A DNA stretch of 38,710 bases from Owenweeksia sp. (GTDB lineage Bacteria > Bacteroidota > Bacteroidia > Flavobacteriales > Schleiferiaceae): positions 1 through 38,710 of the forward strand of contig JANQPD010000040.1 in NCBI GenBank assembly GCA_028285465.1, given 5' to 3'. A program made the position numbers and the translations under genes. Positions within the stretch are counted from its first letter, which is position 1. The number at the start of each line of letters is the position of its first letter. Shown piece by piece: positions 1-8,129 of this stretch. The notes below the pieces were generated by a model. The model saw nothing but the letters and a program-made list of their open reading frames with translations. It made no database searches and was not told the origin of the DNA.

Positions 1-713
1 GGCTGCAGCGGAATGAACGGCTCAAGAAGCATTCCGTTACCAACTTTGAGGGTTTAAATGAGTTTATTGATGAAGCCCGGGGGGTGGAAGAGTTGAGCGA
101 CCTTGCCAAAGACAGCAAACTGAGAAAATACGACAAAAAGGAAACGGTATACCGCGAAGGCGACTTTGCCAGTTACCTGTACTACGTGATAAAGGGCCGT
201 ATAAAATGCGTAAAAACGGACAGCTACAACAAGGATTTTGTAAGCTCCATACATGGAGAAGGTGAATTTTTGGGGTATACCACCCTACTTGAAGGCAAAG
301 AATACCATGAAACCGCAGTAACTATAGAACCCACCACGGTTTCCATGATCCCCAAACGGGATTTCCTGGATCTCATTTATAAAAACCGCGATGTAGCCAT
401 AAAATTTATAAAAATGCTTTCGGGCAATGTAAAAGACAGGGAGAGGCGCTTGCTCCAACTGGCCTACGCCCCGTTGAGAGAAAGGGTCGCCGATGCCTTG
501 CTCAGGCTGAAAGCCAATGAACAAGACCAACAAAGTTTTCCGGTCAAAATAAAAATTGCCCGCGAGGACCTGGCGAATATTGTGGGAACAGCCAAAGAAT
601 CCCTGATAAGGACCTTATCGCATCTGAAAAAAGAAAACCTACTGGAAACCAACGGGCAGGAAATTCACCTCCTGGATGAAAAAGGCCTGAAAAAAGCCGC
701 CACCGGCTTTTAA
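1..713 (+). CDS. Receiver-Crp/Fnr fusion regulator, 5' end outside window
   Basis: The reading frame is open to the left edge (codons from base 3), so this is the 3' part of a longer gene and the GTG at 84 is probably internal. The first visible residues form a charged helix that fits the linker after a response-regulator receiver domain. A cNMP-binding beta-roll follows (YREGD, KGRIKCVK, GEGEFLGYTTLL), then a long dimerisation helix and a Crp-type winged helix near the end, with recognition helix KESLIRTLSHL. Known family: receiver-Crp fusions occur in Bacteroidota as one-protein phosphorelay outputs. The receiver domain itself is not seen here, so the fusion is an inference from the frame and linker. 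The Usp gene downstream starts 195 bp away and may be a target. Confidence 0.8.
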   Translation, partial: LQRNERLKKHSVTNFEGLNEFIDEARGVEELSDLAKDSKLRKYDKKETVYREGDFASYLYYVIKGRIKCVKTDSYNKDFVSSIHGEGEFLGYTTLLEGKEYHETAVTIEPTTVSMIPKRDFLDLIYKNRDVAIKFIKMLSGNVKDRERRLLQLAYAPLRERVADALLRLKANEQDQQSFPVKIKIAREDLANIVGTAKESLIRTLSHLKKENLLETNGQEIHLLDEKGLKKAATGF

Positions 714-908
714 ATACACCAAGAATATTGTGGAAGACAAATGAGAAAAGTTACCCTATACCGGCCGTTATCATCATTTTACTGTAATGTACAGAATTGT
801 ACTTTTATATACTTAAGATTTTTGACCATCAATGCGCTTGCTTACGAAAACTAAAAAATCATACCCCATTCCTCCGCTCTTTTTTAAATAGGGGGTTAAT
901 TTCACTAC

Positions 909-1775
909 ATGGATGCTGTAAAAAATATTCTCTTCCCCACCGATTTTTCCTTGAATGCCCAAAAGGCATTGCCTTATGCGGTAGATATGATCAAAAGGAC
1001 AAAAGGCATGCTTTACCTGCTGCATGTGTATGACATGCCGCTAACGGGATCAGCCGACTACGCGCAAACGCCTGCGAAGGGCACAGCATCCGATATTGCC
1101 GAAGATATAAGGCAAATAGCCCTCGACAAGATGGAACGCTCGTTGAAAGCCTATGAGCTCCCCCTCTTCCAATATCAACGCCTGGTTAGTGAAGGCGGTA
1201 CCATGGAAGAGATATTGAAAGCTGTGGAACGCGAAGACATCGACCTCATCGTAATGGGTACCCGGGGAGCAAAGGCCAAACGGGATGTTTTTATGGGAAG
1301 TACGGCCAAAAACGTGATACAGCTTGCTGTATGCCCCGTAGTAGCCATACCGGAGGCAGCTGATTTTAAGCCCATTTCAAAAATCGTGTATGCCACAAAC
1401 CTGGAAAATGACGAAAGCCACCTTTTGCGTTATGTCCTGGAGATTGCCCGGCTTTACCGGGCTACAGTGGCCGTACTGCACATTAACCAGGAGGACAGAT
1501 CTCCGGGAAACGATATGACGGGTTTAAAGGACATTGCCCGTAACGTCAATTACCCTGAGGTTACGTTTACCGCCATAAACGAAACCGACATTGTTGCGGG
1601 CATCAACAAATATGTAGCCGAAGAAAAAGCTGATGTACTGGCCATGACCTCGTATACTACAACCTTCTTTGACAGGATTGTTCGCAAAAGCTACACGGAG
1701 CAAATGCTGTTTCAGACACACATTCCTTTGCTGGCGTTTGTACGCAAAAAATACGATACCATTTTTTTAGGCTAG
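909..1775 (+). CDS. Tandem universal stress protein (UspA family)
   Basis: This 288-residue protein has two Usp domains, about 1-150 and 155-288. The first opens with NILFPTDFS and carries the ATP-binding signature G-T-R-G (117-120) followed by G-S-T (130-132), so it is of the nucleotide-binding type. The second lacks that glycine pattern and probably contributes to dimerisation or regulation. Usp proteins are cytoplasmic and accumulate in starvation, hypoxia or uncoupling. ATG at 909 is used because the Usp fold starts right after it. The neighbouring Crp-type regulator and the second Usp at 16683-17498 place it in the stress cluster. No clear -7 element was found in the 195-bp leader. Confidence 0.93.
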   Translation: MDAVKNILFPTDFSLNAQKALPYAVDMIKRTKGMLYLLHVYDMPLTGSADYAQTPAKGTASDIAEDIRQIALDKMERSLKAYELPLFQYQRLVSEGGTMEEILKAVEREDIDLIVMGTRGAKAKRDVFMGSTAKNVIQLAVCPVVAIPEAADFKPISKIVYATNLENDESHLLRYVLEIARLYRATVAVLHINQEDRSPGNDMTGLKDIARNVNYPEVTFTAINETDIVAGINKYVAEEKADVLAMTSYTTTFFDRIVRKSYTEQMLFQTHIPLLAFVRKKYDTIFLG

Positions 1776-1887
1776 AAGCCCGGGCGTAAAGACAAAACAA
1801 AGATCAATACCCCGGATAACCTGTATCACTTCTTTGCAAAAGAGACTCCTGTACATTTGGGTTCTTATTCGCATGGAAATGAGCACT

Positions 1888-3087
1888 ATGAAAAATGTTT
1901 ATCGACCTTTACTTCTGGCGCTGACTCTCTTTTCTTATCTCATCGCATGCTCCACAGACCTTAAAGCAGGAGAGGAAAAGGTCATCTCAAACCCTATACA
2001 CGAAAACCTTTACGTTGCCGCAGGTAGCCTTTCTATTGAGGCCCGTATACAAGGCGATGTATGCGCAGCGGGCAACACCATTACCATACGCGATACCATT
2101 ACAGAAGACCTTATGGCAGCCGGAAGCGACATTCTTATGGACGCCTACCTGGGAGGTGATGCCCGGGTTTTTGGAGAGCACATCAACGTAATGCAGGGGA
2201 TTGGTGGCGAGTTGATCGTATTTGGGGCAAAAGTGTTTATTGATAAAGACGCAAAAATTGAGGGGGATGTAATTATTTATGCCGGTTATGCAGAAGTGAA
2301 TGGTACGGTAGGCCGGAACCTTAGCTTCTCTGGCGGCGAGCTGATCCAAAGGGGAACCGTAAAGGGTAAGCTAAAGGTGCGCGCTGAAGATCTCAGGATG
2401 CGCGGTACCGCAAGAGGTGCTTCTTCCCTGGCCGCCCGTAATCTTACTCTTGAAAAGGACGCCAGGTTTTACCAGGATGTGGAATTTTGGCAGGAAAAAG
2501 GAACATCCGACCTCTCCCCCTATATGTTTGGCGGAAAAGCGCGTTTTAATGAAGCCCTTGCCCTTTCTGAAGGAGGAGCCGATTGGAAGTATCTGGGGTT
2601 AAGCCTGTTTGTTTTTTGGGTGCTATATGCCTTCTCCGTATTGCTGACACTCATCTTATTGGTATTTCTTTTCCATAAGATCGTTTCAGAAAGCGGGCAG
2701 CTTGTAAGCCGGGCATACCTTCAGAACTTTGGCTATGGAGCAGCTTATTTCCTGGGGCTTCCCCTGCTTACCCTTTTCTTGTTTGTAACAGTAATTGGCA
2801 TCCCGCTTGGTCTGGTAACACTTCACCTTTACTTGTTCAGTTTGTTGTTTGCCTATTCCATCAGCGCGGTAATCCTGGCCGAAAGCATTAAAACACGGTA
2901 TAAAAAGAACTGGGGAAAATGGAACACGGTTGGGATAGCCGCCCTTGTTTTCCTGGGCCTGAAGCTTATTAGTTTTATTCCTTTCCTGGGTATTTTTATC
3001 GCTATGGTGTTTATTGGAACGGCATTCGGAAGCTTGCTTTTTTATCTGTTTACAGCTAGAAAGAAGCAGGCTCCCGTATCTGTTTGA
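1888..3087 (+). CDS. Lipoprotein-like bactofilin/beta-helix protein with C-terminal membrane domain
   Basis: The ATG at 1888 is preferred because it begins a typical signal peptide (MKNVYRPLLLALTLFSYLIAC) with a possible lipobox LIAC. ATGs at 1873 and 1879 and a TTG at 1834 are also in frame. About residues 30-210 are a repetitive beta-rich segment with regular valine/glycine steps (ARIQGDV, YLGGDARV, KIEGDVIIY, GTVGRNL), like polymer-forming bactofilin-type right-handed helices. The last 170 residues hold about four hydrophobic helices. This arrangement, polymer-forming repeats on a membrane anchor, is seen in uncharacterised Bacteroidota proteins. Its exact role is unknown; an envelope scaffold under stress would fit the context. 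It follows the Usp gene on the same strand. Confidence 0.7.
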   Translation: MKNVYRPLLLALTLFSYLIACSTDLKAGEEKVISNPIHENLYVAAGSLSIEARIQGDVCAAGNTITIRDTITEDLMAAGSDILMDAYLGGDARVFGEHINVMQGIGGELIVFGAKVFIDKDAKIEGDVIIYAGYAEVNGTVGRNLSFSGGELIQRGTVKGKLKVRAEDLRMRGTARGASSLAARNLTLEKDARFYQDVEFWQEKGTSDLSPYMFGGKARFNEALALSEGGADWKYLGLSLFVFWVLYAFSVLLTLILLVFLFHKIVSESGQLVSRAYLQNFGYGAAYFLGLPLLTLFLFVTVIGIPLGLVTLHLYLFSLLFAYSISAVILAESIKTRYKKNWGKWNTVGIAALVFLGLKLISFIPFLGIFIAMVFIGTAFGSLLFYLFTARKKQAPVSV

Positions 3088-3310
3088 TGCGAGTTCGAGA
3101 TAAAGAATGTGGTTCAGAAAACCTTCAGGGTTTATCTCCGCAACGCTGAGAGACCTTGAAGGTTGGTGGCTGACTCCCTGGGAAACATGTTGTAGTAAGC
3201 TATGCGCACTTTGTTATCCCAGGAGGCATTAAAATCCGTCCCGCTTCACAAATATTTATATCCTGCCCTTTTAGGCCGAAACCAACTCATATTAACATTA
3301 TAAGACTGTT
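3088..3310. other. Gene-free interval with short palindromes
   Basis: No open frame of credible length is present. Two short related dyads, AACC-TTCAG-GGTT near 3120-3132 and ACCTT-G-AAGGT near 3153-3163, lie close together. They may be an imperfect terminator or a short palindromic repeat. The 60 bp before 3311 are A+T rich and would hold the next promoter, but no clean TAnnTTTG element is visible. Confidence 0.35.
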
Positions 3311-3739
3311 ATGACAAAAAAGATAAAATTACTCCTTGGTTTTTTAACCGCTTTTATTGCCCTTACTGCCATTCCCGGAGGTGCGGCCATTTTGCTTGGC
3401 CTGGAAGATTTCCCGATGGAATGGTTAGAGGGAACTCCCTTCAGAAGCTATACCATTCCCGCACTTATCCTTATATTTATTGTAGGTGGCTGTGCTTTAT
3501 GGGCGGCCATCGCCCTCTTTACCAGGCAAAGATCTGCCGCGCACCTGGCCATGCTTGCCGGGCTTATCATGATGGGGCAAATTATAGGAGAAGTACTCCT
3601 TCTTAAACAGGAGGTTACCGCGCATTGGATAGAATACTTTTACTTCCTTTTGGGTTTACTGATCTTTGTATTGTCTCTTTATCCTAAACTGGTAAACCAG
3701 GGAAAAAACAACCACAAGCAACCTAATAAGCGAGATTAG
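3311..3739 (+). CDS. Small four-TM membrane protein, unknown function
   Basis: The protein has 142 residues with about four hydrophobic helices, near residues 5-30, 48-70, 78-98 and 108-126, and a basic, Asn/Lys-rich cytoplasmic tail. It is not recognised. It resembles small polytopic proteins in Bacteroidota annotated only as hypothetical. The ATG at 3311 begins the first membrane helix after a short KK-containing head, so the start is credible. The gene is convergent with the next one and their ends overlap by 4 bp. No catalytic motif is visible. Confidence 0.65.
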   Translation: MTKKIKLLLGFLTAFIALTAIPGGAAILLGLEDFPMEWLEGTPFRSYTIPALILIFIVGGCALWAAIALFTRQRSAAHLAMLAGLIMMGQIIGEVLLLKQEVTAHWIEYFYFLLGLLIFVLSLYPKLVNQGKNNHKQPNKRD

Positions 3740-4098
3740 CTAACCCTGGTCGTATTGTATGTATGCCAGAGTTTCAGTTGTGCTTCAGCAACGAAGGGGT
3801 TTGTCGGCTCTCCGTTGATAAGCACTAATTCCCAGCCCAGGGCCGACAGCTTCCAGTCGCATACCAACTGGCCATTATCACTGAAATATATAGCACTTAT
3901 GTGCGGGCGCCTCGGAAAAGCAATTGACTCAAGGAGCGCTATGGTACGGTCTATAGCCTGTTTTACTTTCAGCATATCCTCAAAACCGCAGGAAAGCAAA
4001 TTACTGGCCAGGTAAACCTTTTCCATATCCTCTACCTGCTCGGTAAATCTCTTCAAACGCTCGTTTTCCTCTTGTTTATGAAAAACAACAATATTCAT
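3736..4098 (-). CDS. Conserved hypothetical protein, 120 aa
   Basis: The frame reaches back to 4152, but the extra residues there are an unstructured basic string. The ATG at 4098 (MNIVVFHKQEENERLKRF) is the likelier start. The first half is amphipathic helix with many charged residues. The second half looks beta-rich (HISAIYFSDNGQLVCDWKL, LGWELVLING). It is not recognised. The gene lies downstream of, and may be co-transcribed with, the Hsp20 and coiled-coil genes at 4235-5169, separated by about 136 bp without a clear promoter. Confidence 0.55.
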   Translation of the reverse strand: MNIVVFHKQEENERLKRFTEQVEDMEKVYLASNLLSCGFEDMLKVKQAIDRTIALLESIAFPRRPHISAIYFSDNGQLVCDWKLSALGWELVLINGEPTNPFVAEAQLKLWHTYNTTRVS

Positions 4099-4234
4099 AC
4101 TTGCCTCTTTTCTTAGCTGTTTTTTCCGGGCATGCCTTTTGTGAGGATGCACGCATGTTCAACATGAGTTCTGTGACAAAAAGCATCCTTTTAAAGCCTT
4201 TAATCGAACGCACATTACTTCAGACCACCATAAA

Positions 4235-4690
4235 TCAGCGCACTTTCACAATACTTGCTTTCGTATTTCCCTGCCTTGCTTTCCTGTGATGTAGCGTTAA
4301 GTGCAACACCCCGTTTTTAAAAGAGGCTGTTATGTTTTCTCTATCCGTAAGAGGGCTTAGTTGCAAGGAACGCTTAAAATGTGTAGTCCCATACTCCTTT
4401 AGTACATAGTCTGTTGCTTCTTTTTCTTCTTCTTTCTTACAGCCGGAGATAGTGAGTACATCTCCTTTTACTTCTATTTCCAGTTCTTCCTTTTTATAAC
4501 CCGGCAAGGCTATTTGCATTTCATAATAAGACCCCTCCTGCCGGATGTTCACCTTGGGTTTCTTCACCGGATAATCTTCAAAAGGGTCATGTCCCAGAAA
4601 AAAACCCCTTTCTATAAAAGGAGCGTAGCGGCTGCCAAACCTGTGGCGAAAACTCAGGGGGTTAGCCCTTGGGGATTCCATTAATTTCAT
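4235..4690 (-). CDS. Small heat shock protein, Hsp20/alpha-crystallin family
   Basis: At 151 residues this is of normal length for the family. The alpha-crystallin domain occupies about residues 45-145, with PKVNIRQEGSYYEMQIALPGY, the KGDVLTISG strand and the ASFKNGVLHLTL segment, which holds the conserved (F/Y)xNGVL(x)(V/L)xL pattern. The N-terminal arm is short and aromatic. The very end lacks a clear I-x-I motif, although ASIVKVR could serve. These ATP-independent holdase chaperones bind unfolding protein in oligomers. The gene lies 23 bp after the 4714-5169 gene and probably shares its transcript. A second Hsp20 is at 17683. Confidence 0.93.
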   Translation of the reverse strand: MKLMESPRANPLSFRHRFGSRYAPFIERGFFLGHDPFEDYPVKKPKVNIRQEGSYYEMQIALPGYKKEELEIEVKGDVLTISGCKKEEEKEATDYVLKEYGTTHFKRSLQLSPLTDRENITASFKNGVLHLTLHHRKARQGNTKASIVKVR

Positions 4691-4713
4691 AGGTATTGCT
4701 TTTGTATTTTACA

Positions 4714-5169
4714 TCAGGGCGTCAACAGCCTCTTTAGCTTTTCTTCTTCCATAACTTGTTCTGTAACGGCAAAAACCTGTTTTTTCACTTCACGGAAAGT
4801 CTTTAGAAAGTCGGAAAGTCGGCTTTCCAACTGTACATGTTCATTTCGGAATTGTGCCTCTTCACGGGGGAAAACATTCTCTATTACTCTGGCCAATTGG
4901 CTCAGGTGAGCGCTGATTTTTTCAGAGAGCTCTTTTCGCTCTGTGCTGAGCTTAAGCAATTTCTCCGACAAGGCCCGCACCAGGTTTATATTCTCATCTT
5001 CGCTAAGCCAGATGAAATACTTGTCGATAAGGCCGCATAAGAAACGTATTTCATCCCCGTAAAATTCCAGATCCGACTGCCAATGCCTGGCCAGCACATG
5101 TATTTCATTCCAGTCTTCCAGGGGTGAGTAGTTAATTTTAGGACGTTTTCTGAGTTCCATAATATCCAT
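4714..5169 (-). CDS. Helical/coiled-coil protein, unknown function
   Basis: The protein has 151 residues and is nearly all predicted helix with long heptad-like runs (LSEKLLKLSTERKELSEKI, then ESRLSDFLKTFREVKKQVF). It has no signal peptide or membrane segment. It is not recognised by family. It sits directly upstream of the Hsp20 gene with a 23-bp gap, so a chaperone-associated or stress-induced structural role is possible, by context only. ATG 5169 is used; an ATG three codons in (5160) is equally possible. Confidence 0.6.
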   Translation of the reverse strand: MDIMELRKRPKINYSPLEDWNEIHVLARHWQSDLEFYGDEIRFLCGLIDKYFIWLSEDENINLVRALSEKLLKLSTERKELSEKISAHLSQLARVIENVFPREEAQFRNEHVQLESRLSDFLKTFREVKKQVFAVTEQVMEEEKLKRLLTP

Positions 5170-5274
5170 TTTGCTTAAAGCGTGCGTTCACATCCAACCG
5201 ATAAATAAAATAAGCTCGATTTTTTCAGAAAAGAGCTAACACCCCTCACCCGGTAACAGAGATATGGATCAGTT

Positions 5275-5640
5275 TTACAGGTGCAGGGCGTGGCTTACTA
5301 CATTTAACAGCTCTTGCTCTGTAAACGGTTTGCAGAGATAGTCCAAAGCGCCATGCTTCAGTCCTTTCCGGATGTGTATTGCATCCGTGCTTGCACTGAA
5401 AAAAACAAACGGAATGGGAGCCGTTAGCGGATTCTTTTTCAATTGGTTCAGTACCTTATAGCCATCTACTTTAGGCATCCATACGTCACATATGATGAGA
5501 TCGGGGGTTAGCTGATGCGCCAGTGCAATGCCTTCTTCGCCACAAGGGGTTGTGACCACTTCATAGCCGGCCAGTTCCAGCATTTCACCGGTGGTGTCCT
5601 TAATGCCGGTATTGTCTTCTATCAAAAGTATGGAGGGCAT
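5275..5640 (-). CDS. Single-domain response regulator (CheY-like receiver)
   Basis: This 121-residue receiver domain has no output domain. The acidic pair is E8-D9, the phospho-acceptor is D52 (IICDVWMP), the switch serine is about S82 and the conserved lysine is K104 in CKPF. It is therefore competent for phosphorylation, but no histidine kinase is encoded in the window. Stand-alone receivers either shuttle phosphate or bind a partner protein. A near-perfect Fnr-type palindrome lies about 60 bp upstream, about 41 bp before a likely transcription start, so it is probably activated by an Fnr-type protein such as the one encoded next door. Confidence 0.92.
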   Translation of the reverse strand: MPSILLIEDNTGIKDTTGEMLELAGYEVVTTPCGEEGIALAHQLTPDLIICDVWMPKVDGYKVLNQLKKNPLTAPIPFVFFSASTDAIHIRKGLKHGALDYLCKPFTEQELLNVVSHALHL

Positions 5641-5670
5641 GTATGGAGTAGATTGGTTGCATCACCCTAA

Positions 5671-5678
5671 CAAAGTAA
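5671..5678 (-). promoter_or_regulatory. Likely -7 promoter element of the response-regulator gene
   Basis: On the minus strand this reads TTACTTTG, which matches the Bacteroidota -7 consensus TAnnTTTG at 7 of 8 positions counting the two free bases. The expected start point is around 5666, leaving a 25-nt leader. No -33 TTG was found at the right distance, as is common for activator-dependent promoters. Confidence 0.45.
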
Positions 5679-5700
5679 TTAAAAAGCCCTCAATCGCAAC

Positions 5701-5714
5701 TTGACCTAGATCAA
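5701..5714. promoter_or_regulatory. Fnr/Dnr-type binding site
   Basis: The sequence TTGACCTAGATCAA is a TTGAC-N4-ATCAA palindrome with one deviation from the Fnr consensus TTGAT-N4-ATCAA. The flanking C and G extend the symmetry. Its centre is about 41 bp upstream of the predicted start point of the 5275-5640 gene, the class II activator position. The adjacent regulator at 5774-6439 has the matching E..SR recognition helix. Confidence 0.65.
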
Positions 5715-5773
5715 GCGAACAGCATTTTGTTAAGCGGTTTTTTTACCTCCCTTTCTTACTAATTATCAGAAAA

Positions 5774-6439
5774 CTAGATCACTACACGACTCAATCGCAG
5801 CAGCCCTTCCCGGTTTTCAATCTCAATATCCGGCCCTTTTAAAGTGATAAAACCTTTTGCTTTGAACTCTGCAAGATAGCGGCTTATGGTTTCGGGGGCC
5901 ACGGCAATAATGGCGGCAATATCCTTCCGGGAAAGGCGGATAAGAGCATTTTGATACCGTTCGTCTTCATCGTAGGCGAGCTCCAGACTCAGCAGCAATG
6001 CGGCCAATCTTTGTTTGGCACTTTTAGTGAGCAGGTGTGCCATTCTGTCTCTGCTGCTGCTCAACTGCTCGCATAATGCCCGTACCACTGCATTGGCAAA
6101 TTCAATGTCTGTTTGCAAAAGCTTTAAAAAAACATGCTTGGGGATAAATTGCACCTTAGCTCTTTTTATCGCTACCGCGGTAGAAAAATAGGAACTGCGC
6201 CTCACCAGCGAAACCAAACCCATAAACTCATTGCGGCCTAGTATATGTGCGAGCACCTGTTTTCCGTCTTCGCTTTCCCGGATGACCTTCACCAAGCCTT
6301 CATTTACGTAATAGATGCCCTGCGGCTTATCCCCTGCAGTAAAAATATGTGTGCCCGGTGCATACGACCTTTCTGAAATTTTTCCGTTGTATTGCGTAAG
6401 CTTCTCCAAAAGCCTTTCGTTATCGTGCGAGCCAGGCAT
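5774..6439 (-). CDS. Crp/Fnr family regulator, Fnr/Dnr-like without Fe-S cysteines
   Basis: The protein has 221 residues, the usual length. The effector beta-roll spans about 20-120 (FTAGDKPQGIYYVNEGLVKV), the long dimer helix about 125-150 and the winged HTH about 165-215. The recognition helix APETISRYLAEF contains the E-T-I-S-R pattern that in Fnr reads TTGAT half-sites. The N-terminal cysteine cluster of true Fnr is absent, with one Cys in the dimer helix, so it should not be a [4Fe-4S] sensor. A heme/NO-sensing Dnr-like or a FixK-like role is more likely. It is the obvious candidate to bind the sites at 5701 and 17575. Confidence 0.88.
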   Translation of the reverse strand: MPGSHDNERLLEKLTQYNGKISERSYAPGTHIFTAGDKPQGIYYVNEGLVKVIRESEDGKQVLAHILGRNEFMGLVSLVRRSSYFSTAVAIKRAKVQFIPKHVFLKLLQTDIEFANAVVRALCEQLSSSRDRMAHLLTKSAKQRLAALLLSLELAYDEDERYQNALIRLSRKDIAAIIAVAPETISRYLAEFKAKGFITLKGPDIEIENREGLLRLSRVVI

Positions 6440-6469
6440 GCGTGAGGTATTTCCGACTTAATTAAGCTT

Positions 6470-6477
6470 CAAAAGTA
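6470..6477 (-). promoter_or_regulatory. -7 promoter element for the Crp/Fnr gene
   Basis: On the minus strand this reads TACTTTTG, a full match to TAnnTTTG, about 30 nt before the start codon at 6439. A stem of GTTTTTAG/CTAAAAAC (6480-6510 region) lies just upstream and could terminate the transcript of the kinase genes that precede it. Confidence 0.5.
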
Positions 6478-6598
6478 AGTTTTTAGGTTCAGCACATCCG
6501 GCTAAAAACCTGCTCATAAAGCTCTCTGTTCACGTAAGTCCGGGAACAGCAAACGGTTATCCGTTTGGGTGAAACTCTGAAGTTGAGCTCCTGTTTGG

Positions 6599-7615
6599 TT
6601 AGCGCAGAAAAAGTAGCTGGCAGTAGTGGTTCATAAGGTGCAGGTAGCGCACGGCCTTGCCCATCTCTCTTTCTCTCTCGGCTATGCCATTGGCCTCAAA
6701 GGCATTCAACACACTTACTTTGGCCCTTACATTGGCGCGATAGGCTTTATAATAGGTAAACACGTATTTGTCAGGCGCATTTTCCATACAGGGCAAATGC
6801 GCCTGGTAACATTCTATAAAATACCGGCTCAGCTCAAATTGACCATGCGCCTCCAGGTCCATGCAAAAAAAGGCAAGCTCATTCAATAGGTCAATTTGCC
6901 TGAAGGTGTCGTTAAACTCGATGCAGTCGAAGATAACCGGATCTTTGTAAAGAAAAATGTTGGCCATATGTAAATCCCCGTGCACATCCCGTTGGAATCC
7001 TTTTTCAACACGGGTTTGGAGAAAAGCTTCATTTTCGTCCAAAAACCTATTGCTCACTTCCACCGCTCTTTCTAAAAGCAAGGCGTATTTCTTTTTCCCT
7101 GAAAATGCATGCCCGTTAAACACTTGCCCTATATCGTTGAAATCGGCTTTTGCCTGTGCTTTATCAAATGGAGTGGATACCACCTTTGCCTGTTGATGAA
7201 AAAGTGCCATTTTTTTTGCCAGCGCTTTTATGTGTAAACGATGTACGCGCTTATTGGCAAGCAATACGTCCATTCTCAGGGCGGCCCGCATTTTTTTCAT
7301 TTGTACTGCGTAGTCTAAAAGCCTTCCTCTCTCCTTCCCCAGGTAAAAAACAGGAGCTTTATAGTGTATGGGCAGTACATCCAGGTAGATGTTGCTTAAC
7401 CTGCGGTTTAGGGTCACTTCCTTTTCACAATACAACTTGCGCATCGCCAGGGTGGAGAAATCCAGGAAGGTGTGCTTTACCGGTTTCTTGATCTTAAAGG
7501 CAAATTGCCGCGTCAAGATCACCCATGAAATATGCGTTTCTATTACACGGCCTTTTAAAGGTACTCCGCGATAGAAACCCGAACGGGCCAGTGCGTGCAC
7601 CTGTTCTTCATTCAT
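6599..7615 (-). CDS. Aminoglycoside-phosphotransferase-like kinase (COG2187 type)
   Basis: ATG 7615 (MNEEQVHALARSGFY) is chosen. It overlaps the stop of the upstream P-loop gene by 8 bp (ATGAATGA), a coupling arrangement; the longer frame to 7699 lies inside that gene. The 338 residues show the kinase-like fold: the nucleotide-contacting FAFKIKKPV segment, the catalytic loop QRDVHGDLHMANIFL with Asp and His, and the metal-binding VIFDCIEFND. Its substrate is unknown. In many bacteria this domain is fused to the AAA kinase domain encoded next door, as in mycobacterial Rv2004c of the DosR regulon. The split here is therefore noteworthy. Confidence 0.85.
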   Translation of the reverse strand: MNEEQVHALARSGFYRGVPLKGRVIETHISWVILTRQFAFKIKKPVKHTFLDFSTLAMRKLYCEKEVTLNRRLSNIYLDVLPIHYKAPVFYLGKERGRLLDYAVQMKKMRAALRMDVLLANKRVHRLHIKALAKKMALFHQQAKVVSTPFDKAQAKADFNDIGQVFNGHAFSGKKKYALLLERAVEVSNRFLDENEAFLQTRVEKGFQRDVHGDLHMANIFLYKDPVIFDCIEFNDTFRQIDLLNELAFFCMDLEAHGQFELSRYFIECYQAHLPCMENAPDKYVFTYYKAYRANVRAKVSVLNAFEANGIAEREREMGKAVRYLHLMNHYCQLLFLR

Positions 7616-8108
7616 GATGATCCCGGATGTATTGCAAAGCAAGATCCAACATCTGGCTGATATTGTCCTGCTTTGACTGCAATAGCAAGTGTTCTGCAAA
7701 CATGGGCTGAAAAAATTCTTTGACTTTAAGGTATATGGAATAGTCCGCTTCGCTATGCAAGCGCCTTTGCTTCAGCCTTTCCCGGATTAAAGCTTCTTCG
7801 GCCCATATTTCAATAAACATCGTCTTTTGCCCTACGGCTCTGAACGCTTCCGTACACATTCTTCTTAAGTGCACCGTATAAAAGGTGGCATCCAGTACTA
7901 CCTTTTCTCCCTTTAGAACAACATTTTGTGCCTGCTCAAGCAGTTTATCGTATACCTGTTCCTTTTCATCACGGGTATATTTTCTTGCGGCCAGCAGATG
8001 TTTTCTGAGTATATCGCTGCTCAAATACTGCGCCTGTAAAATACCGGCCAGCCTGGAAGCAAAATAACTCTTCCCGGATCCGGGCAAACCAAAGACCACT
8101 ACCACCAT
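7608..8108 (-). CDS. P-loop AAA/zeta-type kinase (COG0645 type)
   Basis: This is a 166-residue kinase-like ATPase. The Walker A GLPGSGKS is at residues 7-14, followed by a lid-like region and the DATFYTV segment that resembles the substrate-binding part of gluconate-kinase and zeta-like proteins. It is encoded immediately before the COG2187-type gene with an 8-bp overlap. The two together reproduce, as separate chains, the two domains that are elsewhere one polypeptide. The substrate is unknown. It ends 21 bp downstream of the P-type ATPase, so the three genes probably form one operon. Confidence 0.85.
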   Translation of the reverse strand: MVVVVFGLPGSGKSYFASRLAGILQAQYLSSDILRKHLLAARKYTRDEKEQVYDKLLEQAQNVVLKGEKVVLDATFYTVHLRRMCTEAFRAVGQKTMFIEIWAEEALIRERLKQRRLHSEADYSIYLKVKEFFQPMFAEHLLLQSKQDNISQMLDLALQYIRDHHE

Positions 8109-8129
8109 TTCTTGAATATTATAACCGCT

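Noticed and set aside
834..850. TTGACCATCAA near the first Usp gene as an Fnr-type site
   Set aside because: The spacer between the halves is 3 bp instead of 6, so it would not fit the protein dimer. It lies near 823-833 and is not a match.
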